This document shows, in pieces, positions 43,533 through 51,780 of a DNA stretch of 64,000 nt. The position numbers and the translations under genes were made by a program. Every line of letters starts with the position of its first letter. Positions within the stretch are counted from its first letter, which is position 1. Source of the stretch: Haloarchaeobius iranensis (GTDB lineage: Archaea > Halobacteriota > Halobacteria > Halobacteriales > Natrialbaceae). The notes beneath the pieces are model-generated. The model ran no database searches, had not been told where the DNA came from, and worked only from the letters and a program-made list of their open reading frames with translations. Where the stretch lies: positions 1 through 64,000 of the forward strand of contig NZ_FNIA01000007.1 of the NCBI RefSeq assembly GCF_900103505.1, in the 5' to 3' direction.

Positions 43533-43618
43533 CGTGTTACGTGACGACGTACCATGGTAAATGCCTTCGCCACGGCCGGCGAGATAGCTTTTTCCCGCGA
43601 CGGGCTGATTCACCCGGT

Positions 43619-44800
43619 ATGCAGGATGCACCGCAGGTCGGCGAACTCACACCGCCGAACCGTACGCTGATGGGGCCCGGACCGAGCGACGTCAACCCGC
43701 GGGTGCTCCGTGCGATGAGCACGCCGCTCGTGGGCCACCTCGACCCCTCCTTCATCGAGATAATGAACGAGGTACAGGACCTGCTCCGGTACACGTTCCG
43801 GACCGACAACAAGTGGACCATCCCCGTCTCCGGGACGGGCTCGGCCGCCATGGAGGCGGCCATCGGAAACGTCGTCGAACCCGGCGACACGATGCTCGTG
43901 CCCACGAACGGCTACTTCGGCGGCCGGATGGCCGAGATGGCCCGCCGTGCCGGCGGCGAGGTCGTCGAGGTCGACGCGCCGTGGGGCGAGCCGCTCTCGC
44001 CGTCGGCCGTCGCCGACGCCTTCGACGAGCACCAGCCCGACGTGTTCGGCTTCGTCCACGCCGAGACCAGCACCGGCGTGCGCCAGCCCAACGTGTCCGA
44101 ACTCACCGGTATCGCCCACGAGCACGACGCCCTCGTCGTCGCCGACAGCGTCACGAGCATCGGTGGCGTGGAGCTGCGCGTCGACGAGTGGGGCATCGAC
44201 GTGGCCTACGCGGGCCCGCAGAAGTGCCTCTCCTGTCCGCCCGGCGCGTCGCCGCTGACGCTCAACGACGACGCGATGGACAAGGTGCTCTCACGCGAGG
44301 AACCCGCCCGCTCGTGGTACCTCGACCTCTCGCTGCTGGAGGGCTACTGGGGCGACGAGCGCGCGTACCACCACACGGCACCCATCACGAACGTCTACGC
44401 GCTCCGCGAGGCGCTCCGGCTCGTCGCCGAGGAGGGCATCGCGAGCCGCTGGAAGCGTCACGAGCGTATGGCCGGCGCGCTGAAAGCCGGCGTGAAGGCG
44501 ATGGGCATGGAGATGAACGCGCCCGACGAGTACTGGCTCCCGAGCCTGAACGCCGTCCGCGTCCCCGCCGGCGTCGACGACGGGACGGTCATCTCGCGAC
44601 TCCTCGACGAGTACGACCTGGAGATCGCCGGCGGGCTCGGGGACCTCTCGGGCGAGATATTCCGCATCGGCTGCATGGGCCACTCCGCGCGGCCGAAGAA
44701 CGTCACCTACCTCGTCAACGCGCTCGGCAGCGTGCTGGCGGACGAGGGTGCCGACATCGACGCGGCCGCCGGGGCCGAAGCGACCGCGGAGAAGCTGTAG
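43619..44800 (+). CDS. Alanine-glyoxylate-type aminotransferase (class V)
   Basis: A 393-residue PLP enzyme. The PLP Lys202 lies in YAGPQKCLSCPPG, with cofactor Asp in ALVVADSVTSIGG, N-terminal LMGPGPSDVNPRVLRAMSTP and C-terminal FRIGCMGHSARPKN. It resembles alanine/serine-glyoxylate aminotransferases, which turn glyoxylate into glycine. Its divergent neighbour may make glyoxylate by oxidising glycolate, so the pair could form one short route. A TATA-like GATAGCTTTTTC at about 43585-43596 lies 26 nt before the ATG chosen; an upstream ATG at 43541 would overlap this promoter. Confidence 0.92.
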   Translation: MQDAPQVGELTPPNRTLMGPGPSDVNPRVLRAMSTPLVGHLDPSFIEIMNEVQDLLRYTFRTDNKWTIPVSGTGSAAMEAAIGNVVEPGDTMLVPTNGYFGGRMAEMARRAGGEVVEVDAPWGEPLSPSAVADAFDEHQPDVFGFVHAETSTGVRQPNVSELTGIAHEHDALVVADSVTSIGGVELRVDEWGIDVAYAGPQKCLSCPPGASPLTLNDDAMDKVLSREEPARSWYLDLSLLEGYWGDERAYHHTAPITNVYALREALRLVAEEGIASRWKRHERMAGALKAGVKAMGMEMNAPDEYWLPSLNAVRVPAGVDDGTVISRLLDEYDLEIAGGLGDLSGEIFRIGCMGHSARPKNVTYLVNALGSVLADEGADIDAAAGAEATAEKL

Positions 44801-44809
44801 CGGGCCGGG

Positions 44810-45133
44810 TCAGATGGCGGGCGGTGCGCGCTCGACCTCGTAGTCGGCCTCGTCGTCGACGCCGATGACGGCCCACTCGTACTCGGGGTCGGCCTTGCGG
44901 ACGCGCCGCCTGACCGCGTCGGCGTGTTCCCGCCGGGTGACGAAACAGCGATACGCACCGGGGGAGGCTGACTCGGGCGGATTGTGTAGTTCCTCTGTGG
45001 CGGTCACGTGGACGACCTTCCAGTCTCGCTCCGCGCGCACTTCGTCGCCGTCGGTCGTGACGGTGTACCCGAGGCGGCTGAAAATCGACTCCGCTTCCTC
45101 CCGCAAGTGCCGATTCGTGTTAACGGGGCACAT
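44810..45133 (-). CDS. Conserved haloarchaeal protein of unknown function
   Basis: A 107-residue soluble protein: MCPVNTNRHLREEAESIFSR, TVTTDGDEVRAERDWKVVHV and YRCFVTRREHADAVRRRVRK. It is a haloarchaea-only family as far as I can tell, with an alpha/beta fold and no catalytic motif visible. The ATG is 27 nt after the TATA-like GTTTATTA (minus strand, about 45155-45162), which fixes the start. It is convergent with the aminotransferase gene. Function unknown. Confidence 0.78.
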   Translation of the reverse strand: MCPVNTNRHLREEAESIFSRLGYTVTTDGDEVRAERDWKVVHVTATEELHNPPESASPGAYRCFVTRREHADAVRRRVRKADPEYEWAVIGVDDEADYEVERAPPAI

Positions 45134-45263
45134 TCGGTATCTACTACCACGGCAACCGTAATAAACGTTCACCCGAGCTACCTCTCGGAGCGTGCCACGA
45201 CGGGTGCGCTGCTGGCCGAATCCGGGGAGTCGTGCCCGGCGCTGACGCCCCGACCGCCGACAC

Positions 45264-45518
45264 TCACTCGTGCGCCGCGTCCCACTCCGTCGCCTTCCGG
45301 AAGTTCTCGCAGACGTTGCACTGGATGCGCCCCATCGAGTCCATCGCGTTGTCGACCGTCTCGCAGTTCGCACAGAACCAGCCGTACTTGCGCTCGCGGT
45401 CCGGCGTCCGGTAGACGACGAAGAAGGGCGCCTTCGAGCCGCGGTCGCCCTCCCGCCGGTCCACGTACACCGTCTCGCCGTCGGCCGTCCGCAGCTCCTC
45501 CAGCGCGTGCTCGCTCAT
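45264..45518 (-). CDS. Small zinc-ribbon protein (DUF5816-like)
   Basis: An 84-residue protein with two CxxC pairs, FCANCETVDNAMDSMGRIQC and NVCENFRKATEWDAAHE, making a likely Zn ribbon. The N-terminus (LEELRTADGETVYVDRREGD) is beta-rich. The sequence fits the haloarchaeal DUF5816 family by memory, at moderate certainty. Function unknown. It is divergent from the first nucleotidase-like gene. Confidence 0.8.
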   Translation of the reverse strand: MSEHALEELRTADGETVYVDRREGDRGSKAPFFVVYRTPDRERKYGWFCANCETVDNAMDSMGRIQCNVCENFRKATEWDAAHE

Positions 45519-45564
45519 GCACCGGGCTTGGGGGTACGGTCGCTTAGGTCTGTTCGTCCGGGCC

Positions 45565-45580
45565 GAACGTTCTTGACCGG
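45565..45580 (+). promoter_or_regulatory. Promoter element shared by nucleotidase paralogues 1 and 2 (copy 1)
   Basis: GAACGTTCTTGACCGG lies 35 nt before the GTG of paralogue 1. It contains the palindrome GAACGTTC. An almost identical copy lies at 46980-46996, at exactly the same distance from the start of paralogue 2. Confidence 0.55.
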
Positions 45581-45599
45581 CGAGGAGAGACGCCCGGAC

Positions 45600-46961
45600 G
45601 TGACCCTCCGACTGCTGCACTACGCCGACCTGGAAGCCGCCTACGACGTGCCCGAACGGGTCGGACGGCTCGCGACGGCCGTCCGCGAGCGTCGCGACGA
45701 CCGGACCGTCGTCACCGGCGGTGGTGACGACACCGGCCCCTGCGTCCTCAGCTTCGAGGCCGACGGCGGGCACGCCGAGACGTTCCTCGACGCCGTCGCG
45801 CCAGACGTCGAGACGTTCGGCAACCACGAGTTCGACGGCACGCTGGACCGGGCCCGTCGGTTCGCCGCCGAGACGCCACCGACCTGGCTCTGTGCGAACC
45901 TGTACGCGGGTGACGGGAACGGTGACGGCCGGTTCGCGGCCGACGCGACCGAGCCATGGACCGTCGTCGACACCGCGGCCGGCCCGGTCGGGCTCTTCGG
46001 CGTGACGACGCCGGCTCTGGGCGACATCAAGCCCGGCATCGGTCTCGACGGCCGTGACCCGGTCGCGGCGGCACGCGAGGCCGTCGACGCCCTTCGCGAC
46101 GCCGGCGTCGAGTACGTCGTCGGCGTCTCCCACTGCGGCGACGACGACCCCATCGCACGCGGCGTCGACGTGGACGTGGTCCTGGGCGGGCACGTCCACG
46201 AACCACGCGACGACGTCGTCGCCGGGACGCGGCTCGTCCGTCCGGGGGCGGCCGGCAGCCACCTCGTCGAGGTCCGCATCGACGACGACGGCGCGACCGA
46301 GACGCGCTTCCACGACGTCGACGACCACGAGCCGGCCCCCGGGCTGACGGCCGACCTGCGGGACCAGCTCGCCGCGGTCGGCCTCGACGACGTCGTGACG
46401 CACGTCGACGGGACGGTGAACCGCCGTGCCCGCGAGCCGTCGCCCGTCGGCACGTTCGTCGCCGAGGCGTTCCGCCGGGCCGGCGACGCGGACGTCGGGC
46501 TGGTGAACAGTCGGACGATGCGGGACTGCGGCGTCCCGCTCTCCGGTGCGGTCCGCCGGGTCGACCTCCACTCGCTGGTACCGTTCCCGGCCGGGCTCGT
46601 CACGCTCGCCCTCGACGGGACCGAGCTCCGGTCGGTCGTGGCCGAGGCCGGCGAAGGGCACCGCGACCAGGACGGTGCGCGGTGGAACGGGCAGTTCGCG
46701 GGCATCGAGGTCGACTGGGACGTCGCTCGCGACCGGCCCGCCGGAGTGACCGTCGCCGGCGCACCGCTCGACCCGGACGCGACGTACCACCTGACCACGA
46801 TTCGGTACCTCGTCGTCGAGGACGTGGAGTTCCCGACGATTACCGAGGCGAACGTCGTCGAGGACGCCGGCGGCCTCCACGAGGCGATGGTCGCCCACGC
46901 CGAGCGGGTGGGCATCCCGACGGAGCCGGTCGAGTGGTTCCGCCGTGTCGGCCCCGAGTGA
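45600..46961 (+). CDS. 5'-nucleotidase/UshA-like metallophosphatase, tandem paralogue 1 of 3
   Basis: A 453-residue protein starting at GTG. The N-terminal calcineurin-like domain has TLRLLHYADLEAAYD (the usual DxH metal motif reads D-L-E), TGGGDDTGPCVLS with Asp43, GNHEFD at 74-79, VSHCGDD and LGGHVHE. The C-terminal 5'-nucleotidase domain is degenerate: the substrate motif NxGGxR reads NSRTMRD. There is no signal peptide, so it is cytoplasmic, unlike typical UshA. It may have lost normal activity or changed substrate. It is followed by two better-conserved copies. Confidence 0.88.
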   Translation: MTLRLLHYADLEAAYDVPERVGRLATAVRERRDDRTVVTGGGDDTGPCVLSFEADGGHAETFLDAVAPDVETFGNHEFDGTLDRARRFAAETPPTWLCANLYAGDGNGDGRFAADATEPWTVVDTAAGPVGLFGVTTPALGDIKPGIGLDGRDPVAAAREAVDALRDAGVEYVVGVSHCGDDDPIARGVDVDVVLGGHVHEPRDDVVAGTRLVRPGAAGSHLVEVRIDDDGATETRFHDVDDHEPAPGLTADLRDQLAAVGLDDVVTHVDGTVNRRAREPSPVGTFVAEAFRRAGDADVGLVNSRTMRDCGVPLSGAVRRVDLHSLVPFPAGLVTLALDGTELRSVVAEAGEGHRDQDGARWNGQFAGIEVDWDVARDRPAGVTVAGAPLDPDATYHLTTIRYLVVEDVEFPTITEANVVEDAGGLHEAMVAHAERVGIPTEPVEWFRRVGPE

Positions 46962-46979
46962 GGCACTCGCACACAAGGA

Positions 46980-46996
46980 GAACGTTCTTGAACCGG
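46980..46996 (+). promoter_or_regulatory. Promoter element shared by nucleotidase paralogues 1 and 2 (copy 2)
   Basis: GAACGTTCTTGAACCGG lies 35 nt before the ATG at 47015, matching the copy at 45565-45580 except for one extra A. This indicates that gene and promoter were duplicated together, or are under common control. Confidence 0.55.
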
Positions 46997-47014
46997 TAGG
47001 CGTAGGGCTCTACC

Positions 47015-48406
47015 ATGCCCCTCCGCATTCTCCACTACGCCGACGTCGAGCGGGCTCCGGACGACCCGGAACTGCTCGCACGACTCGTCGGCCTCGTCCG
47101 CGAGCGTCGCGACGAGGAGACGCTCGTGTTCGGTGCCGGCGACAACCTCGGGCCGGGCGTGCTCTCGCTCGTGACCGACTGCCGCCACGCGCTGGACTTC
47201 TTCGAGGCCGTCCGGCCCGACGGCGACACGTTCGGCAACCACGACTTCGACCACGGGCCCGAGGCCACCCGCGCTGTCGTCGCCGACTCGCCGATGCCCT
47301 GGCTGTGCGCCAACGTCTTCGACGCCGGCGAGCCCTTCGCCGCCGACGAGGGTGCCGTCCCGTGGGCGGTTCTCGAAGCCGGCGAGCATCGCGTCGGCGT
47401 CACCGGCGTCGCCAGCCCGGAGACCCCCGACATCAACCCATCGGCCGAGGGCCTCTCGTTCGGCGACCCGGTCGCGGCAGCGGACGACGCGGTCGCGGCA
47501 CTGCGCGAACGCGACGTCGACCACGTCGTCGTCCTCTCGCACTGCGGCGACGACACGGCCCTCGCCGAGCAGCTCGATGTCGACGTCGTCCTGGGTGGGC
47601 ACGCCCACGAGGAGTTCATCGACAGGGTTGCGGGGACACTGCTCGTCCGCGCCGGCTCGAACGCCTCGGGACTCTCCGAAGTCGTGTTCAACGACCGACC
47701 GACGGCCTACCGGCTGCCAACCGGCGACGCACCGGTCGCCGAGGACCTCCTCGAGGCGCTCGAGGCGCGCCGGCGCGAGGCCGGTCTGACGGACACCATC
47801 GCCACCCTCGACGAGCCCGTGACGGTCACCCGGGCGGATACGAAGCAGGGCGAGAGCCGCGTCGGGAACCTGGTCACGGACGCCTACCGGTGGGTCTCGA
47901 GCGCCGACATCGCGGTCCACTCGTCCGGCGGCCTCCGGACGACCGAGCCGCTCGTCGGCGACGTGACGGCGGCCGACATCATCGGCCTCTGCCCGTTCGA
48001 GAACGAGCTGGTGTCGGTCCGCATCACCGGCGAGCAGGTCAGGCGGACCGTCCACGACGCGGCACTCGCCCAGTACGGCGACGAGGTGCCGACGCACTGG
48101 TTCGGCCATCTGAGTGGCCTCTCCGTCGTCTGGGACGACGAGTTCGACGAGGCTCGGGAGGTACGCGTCCGCGGCGAGCCGCTCGAGCACGACGCGACGT
48201 ACACGCTCGCGACGAGCGGCTACTACGTCGAATCCTCGCACCTGTTCGACGCCTTCGGGCCGACCGACGTGGTCGCAACGCACGGCCAGCAGTACGAGGC
48301 CATCGTCGAGTACGCCCGCGAGCACGGAGTCGACCCCAGCATCGAGGGCCGCATCGAGCGCCCGACGCTGGACGCGGTGTCGGGCGCGCCAGCGGACGAC
48401 GACTGA
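47015..48406 (+). CDS. 5'-nucleotidase/UshA-like metallophosphatase, tandem paralogue 2 of 3
   Basis: A 463-residue cytoplasmic paralogue. Metal motifs are LRILHYADVERAPDD (D-V-E at the DxH site), GAGDNLGPGVLS, GNHDFDHGP, LSHCGDD and LGGHAHEE. The C-terminal domain keeps the substrate loop as HSSGGLRTTE and has FGHLSGLSVVWDDEF. Expected to remove phosphate from nucleotides or related phosphoesters. It is closer to paralogue 3 than to paralogue 1. No signal peptide is present. Confidence 0.9.
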   Translation: MPLRILHYADVERAPDDPELLARLVGLVRERRDEETLVFGAGDNLGPGVLSLVTDCRHALDFFEAVRPDGDTFGNHDFDHGPEATRAVVADSPMPWLCANVFDAGEPFAADEGAVPWAVLEAGEHRVGVTGVASPETPDINPSAEGLSFGDPVAAADDAVAALRERDVDHVVVLSHCGDDTALAEQLDVDVVLGGHAHEEFIDRVAGTLLVRAGSNASGLSEVVFNDRPTAYRLPTGDAPVAEDLLEALEARRREAGLTDTIATLDEPVTVTRADTKQGESRVGNLVTDAYRWVSSADIAVHSSGGLRTTEPLVGDVTAADIIGLCPFENELVSVRITGEQVRRTVHDAALAQYGDEVPTHWFGHLSGLSVVWDDEFDEAREVRVRGEPLEHDATYTLATSGYYVESSHLFDAFGPTDVVATHGQQYEAIVEYAREHGVDPSIEGRIERPTLDAVSGAPADDD

Positions 48407-48508
48407 CCGTAGACGGGAGGCCGACGGGCGGTGTTCCGCGTCTGGTCCGACGCTAGACCGCCAGCCGGACCGACACGTTGATTTGCGACTCCCCGCTACC
48501 GGGAGTGG

Positions 48509-49870
48509 ATGTCTCCTCGTCTGCTCCACTACTCCGACATCGAGAACGCCTACGACGACCCCGACCGTATCGGGCGGCTCGCCGGGACTCTCACCGCCCT
48601 CAGCGACGACGACGCACTCGTCGTCGGCTCCGGCGACAACACCTCTCCCGGCGTACTCTCGCTCGTGAACGAGGGACGACAGGCGCTCGACTTCTTCCGC
48701 GCCGTCGACACCGATGTCGAGACCTTCGGCAACCACGACTTCGACTACGGGCCCGAGGCGACCCACGACCTCGTCGCCGACTCGCCACAGACCTGGGTCT
48801 CGGCGAACGTCCGCGACGGCGACGGCCGCTTCGCGCCCGACGTGACCGAGCCGTGGACCATCCGGGATGTCGACGGCGCTCGCGTCGGCCTCTTCGGCGT
48901 CACCGACCCGAAGACACCGTCGATAAACCCGAATGCGACCGACCTCCACTTCGGTGAGCCCATCGCCGCGGCCGAAGACGCGGTCGCGGCGCTGCGCGAC
49001 GCCGGCGTGGACTACGTCGTCGCCGTCTCGCACCTCGGCCGTGGCGACGAGGAGCTCGCCGTCTCGGTCGACGTCGACGTGGTCCTCGGCGGCCACGTCC
49101 ACAGCGTCGTCGAGGAGTGGATCGACGACACGCTCCTCCTTCGCCCCGGCGTCAACGCCGCCGCCGTCTACGAGGTCGAACTCGGGCCCGACGGCCCGTC
49201 GGCCACCCGCCACGACCCGATGGACGGGCATCGCAACGAGGCGCTCGCGGACACCCTCCGCGACCGGATGGCCGCCGCCGACCTCGACGAGGTCGTCGGC
49301 CGGGTCGACGAGCCCATCGAACGGACGAACTCGGCGGCGTTCCGCGGCGAGAGTCGCATCGGGAACTTCGTCGCCGACGCCTACCGCTGGGCGACCGAGG
49401 CCGACGTCGGCCTCCAGAACTCCGGTGGTATTCGCGAGGGCGACGCGCTCGAGGGCGACGTGACCATCGCGGACCTCGTCAGTGTCGTCCCGTTCCAGGA
49501 GCCCGTCGCTATCGCGGAGGTCTCCGGCGCGGAACTGCGCGACGTGTTCCGCGAGGCCAGCGGCGCGAACCTCGCGTTCGGCGAACTCGACTGGTGGCAC
49601 GCCCACATCAGCGGCGCGTCGGTCACCTGGGACCGGAGCGAGCACGAACTCGTCGACGCGACCGTCGACGGCGAGCAGGTTGACCCCGAGGCGACCTACA
49701 CCGTCGCGACGACGGACTACCTGTTCCACACGGACCACGAGTTCCCGACGCTCGACGAGGGGCACCGGGTCGCGCTCCACGACACGCAGTACGAGGTCCT
49801 GGCGGCGTACGCCCGTTCGGTCGGCGTCGACCCGTCGGTCGACGGACGCGTCGTCTGGCGCCGTGATTGA
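48509..49870 (+). CDS. 5'-nucleotidase/UshA-like metallophosphatase, tandem paralogue 3 of 3
   Basis: A 453-residue cytoplasmic paralogue with the best-preserved motifs: PRLLHYSDIENAYDDPDR (D-I-E at the DxH site), GSGDNTSPGVLS, GNHDFDYGPEA, VSHLGRGDEE, LGGHVHS, and the substrate loop QNSGGIREGDALEG. The aromatic specificity region reads ANLAFGELDWWHAHISG. It is the likely functional ancestor of the array. Its upstream region (48407-48508) lacks the GAACGTTC element of copies 1 and 2. Confidence 0.9.
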   Translation: MSPRLLHYSDIENAYDDPDRIGRLAGTLTALSDDDALVVGSGDNTSPGVLSLVNEGRQALDFFRAVDTDVETFGNHDFDYGPEATHDLVADSPQTWVSANVRDGDGRFAPDVTEPWTIRDVDGARVGLFGVTDPKTPSINPNATDLHFGEPIAAAEDAVAALRDAGVDYVVAVSHLGRGDEELAVSVDVDVVLGGHVHSVVEEWIDDTLLLRPGVNAAAVYEVELGPDGPSATRHDPMDGHRNEALADTLRDRMAAADLDEVVGRVDEPIERTNSAAFRGESRIGNFVADAYRWATEADVGLQNSGGIREGDALEGDVTIADLVSVVPFQEPVAIAEVSGAELRDVFREASGANLAFGELDWWHAHISGASVTWDRSEHELVDATVDGEQVDPEATYTVATTDYLFHTDHEFPTLDEGHRVALHDTQYEVLAAYARSVGVDPSVDGRVVWRRD

Positions 49871-49906
49871 GAAGCTTTACCCGGTTCCGAGGACTCCCTC
49901 ACACCG

Positions 49907-50311
49907 ATGACCCGCGTCGTCGTCCCCGTCCGGTATCCGCTGAGCAAGCACTCCAGAGCCACGCTCGACTCCGCCATCGAGGTCGCGACGGAACGCGACG
50001 CGGCGCTGACGGTCCTCCACGTCGACCTCTACCAGAACGGCAAGCGCGTCTCGCGGGCCGACCTCAAGCGGGCCACCGAGCGCGAGTTCGGGACCGTTCC
50101 CCACACCCGGTACGTCGTCCGCCGTGGCTTCCTCGTCGAGGAGACCATCCTGGACGAAGTCGCCGCTGAGGGGGCTGACGTCGTCGTCATCGGCTCGAAG
50201 CAGGTGGGTCGGTGGCAGCGCATGCTCCGGAAGGTCGTGGACGAACCGGACATCGACGACTACCTTCGACGGAACCTCGACTGCGAGGTCCTCACGGTCG
50301 AGGCCGAGTAA
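49907..50311 (+). CDS. Universal stress protein (UspA family)
   Basis: A 134-residue UspA-fold protein. Core strands and helices are TRVVVPVRYPLSKHSRATLD, LTVLHVDLYQNGKRVSRADL, ILDEVAAEGADVVVIGSKQV and LDCEVLTVEAE. The ATP loop GxxGxxxR(GS) is not canonical (IGSKQVGRWQRMLRKV), so ATP binding is uncertain. GAAGCTTTACCC about 30 nt upstream is the TATA candidate. It is convergent with the MscS gene: its stop abuts that gene's stop. Confidence 0.9.
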   Translation: MTRVVVPVRYPLSKHSRATLDSAIEVATERDAALTVLHVDLYQNGKRVSRADLKRATEREFGTVPHTRYVVRRGFLVEETILDEVAAEGADVVVIGSKQVGRWQRMLRKVVDEPDIDDYLRRNLDCEVLTVEAE

Positions 50312-51352
50312 TCAGTCCTCGCGTTCCTCCGGAGCCTGTCCCGCACGTCCCGACGGCTGCCCGTCGCGCTGCATCTCGACCGGGAGCGAGCCGCTCGTCT
50401 CGTCGAAGACGACGTGGGAGTGCGGGTACGGGATGTGGACGTCGGCGTCGTCGAGCTGGGCCCACACCCGTTCGTTCACCTTCGAGCGAACGGTCAGCAG
50501 CTTGTACGGCTCCTTCGCCCAGTACCGGAGGACGAGCTGTACACCGTGGTCCGCGTACTCCTCGATGTAGCACGTCGGCGCGGCCGGGTAGCGCGCCGAC
50601 CCGATCCGGATGTCCGGCCCCCCCGTGATGACCCCGTCGATGCCCTTCGCTGCGTCCTCCACGAGCTTCCGGGCCTCCTCGAGGTCACCCTCGTATGTGA
50701 CGGTGAGTTCCAGCGACAGCCGCGTCCGTTCGTCCTCGGCAGAGTAGTTCACGATGTCGCGTTCCCGGATCGAGGAGTTCGAGATGACGATGAACGTGTT
50801 GTCGAGCGTGAATATCTTCGTGTACCGGATGGTGATGTCCTCGACGAACCCGCGGGTGTTCGTGTCCGAGATCTCGATCATGTCGCCGATCTCGTAGGGC
50901 TGGTCGGCGAGGACGAACACCCCGTTGATGATGCTCCCGACGATGGGCGCGAGGACGATACCGAGGACCGCAGAGAACACACCGACTGAGAGGAGGATGT
51001 CGCTGCCGCGGAAGCCGACGATTGAGAGCGCGATACCCACGGCCACGAGCATGACCGCGAGGCGAACCGACCGGAGCACGGTCTGGGTGATGCTCGGCCG
51101 CTGGATGCGACGGGCGATCGTGCGGCCGAACAGCCGGATGACGAGTTTGGAGCCGTACCAGCCGAGCACCAGTATCACCACGGCCATCCCGTACTCGACG
51201 GCGACGTGGGGCACGGCGTCGGGGAGAAGCTGGTCGATGAACCTGACGCCATCCTCGGTCGCGCCGCTCGCCGTGGTCGTCTCGGGTGCCGACGTGGTCC
51301 CACTCCCGGCGGTCGTCGTACCGCCATCCTGCGAGACCGACCCCGGTGTCAT
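50312..51352 (-). CDS. MscS family mechanosensitive ion channel
   Basis: A 346-residue membrane protein. After a Thr/Ser/Gly-rich N-terminal stretch come membrane helices (AVEYGMAVVILVLGWYGSKL, SVRLAVMLVAVGIALSIVG), the pore helix (DILLSVGVFSAVLGIVLAPI), the beta domain (YEIGDMIEISDTNTRGFVED, ITIRYTKIFTLDNTFIVISN) and the C-terminal alpha/beta domain with HGVQLVLRYWAKEP. It releases solutes under membrane tension. The ATG giving MTPGSVSQDG is 26 nt after the minus-strand TATA-like CTTATTTC; upstream ATGs are less likely. Confidence 0.92.
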   Translation of the reverse strand: MTPGSVSQDGGTTTAGSGTTSAPETTTASGATEDGVRFIDQLLPDAVPHVAVEYGMAVVILVLGWYGSKLVIRLFGRTIARRIQRPSITQTVLRSVRLAVMLVAVGIALSIVGFRGSDILLSVGVFSAVLGIVLAPIVGSIINGVFVLADQPYEIGDMIEISDTNTRGFVEDITIRYTKIFTLDNTFIVISNSSIRERDIVNYSAEDERTRLSLELTVTYEGDLEEARKLVEDAAKGIDGVITGGPDIRIGSARYPAAPTCYIEEYADHGVQLVLRYWAKEPYKLLTVRSKVNERVWAQLDDADVHIPYPHSHVVFDETSGSLPVEMQRDGQPSGRAGQAPEERED

Positions 51353-51439
51353 ACCCCAGCCCTCTCGCTGCCCCGAAATAAGGGTTGGGACCCCGGTCGA
51401 CGCCGGAACTGGTCCCGGGCTCATCGCTGGCGGGGACGT

Positions 51440-51697
51440 ACCGGTGGTCGCTACCGATGACTACCGGAGCGGTCGCCTCGACGGGAGCGAGCTCCCACCG
51501 ATGGCCACCGGCTTCCTCGACGGCGTGAACGCCGCGCTGAACCTGCTCCACGCCGTCTCGACGGTGTCCGACCTCGACCTCGAAACCGGTCCCCTGGAGG
51601 AGTTCGCGGAGCGCGTCGCCCAGTACTACACCGAACTCCGGAGCGCCTCGAGGCCGTCCCGGACCGCGATACGGCAGACGACCGGATGTACATGTGA
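51440..51697 (+). pseudogene. Remnant of a PAC2 (proteasome assembly chaperone-like) gene
   Basis: The plus strand reads DVPVVATDDYRSGRLDGSEL, PPMATGFLDGVNAALNLLHA and VSTVSDLDLETGPLEEFAER up to YYTELR, then after a 1-nt frameshift near 51640 ERLEAVPDRDTADDRMYM and TGA. The ATGFLDGVNA motif, the DLETGPLEEF block and the RMYM ending are those of haloarchaeal PAC2-family proteins. About 30 residues expected between GVNAAL and LLHAV are missing, and the N-terminal half is gone. Deletion, truncation and frameshift together mean it is dead. Confidence 0.65.
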
Positions 51698-51731
51698 CAG
51701 TCTGACAGGAGCCTGTTTCGGAACTGCGTGC

Positions 51732-51747
51732 TACTCGAATTTCAGTA
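51732..51747. promoter_or_regulatory. TrmB-like box in the trmB promoter
   Basis: TACT-N7-CAGTA (51732-51747) differs by one base from the known haloarchaeal TrmB box TACT-N7/8-GAGTA. It lies just upstream of the TATA-like GGTTTAACG (51751-51759), which is 26 nt before the trmB ATG. This suggests TrmB controls its own gene, as reported for Halobacterium; the assignment here rests on the motif alone. Confidence 0.6.
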
Positions 51748-51780
51748 AACGGTTTAACGCTCCCCCCGAGTTGATACAGT

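Noticed and set aside
45641-49780. Giant minus-strand open frame of 1379 codons opposite the three nucleotidase genes
   Set aside because: It is an antisense shadow caused by the GC-rich codon bias; its translation is Val/Asp/Arg repeats and has no start or promoter.
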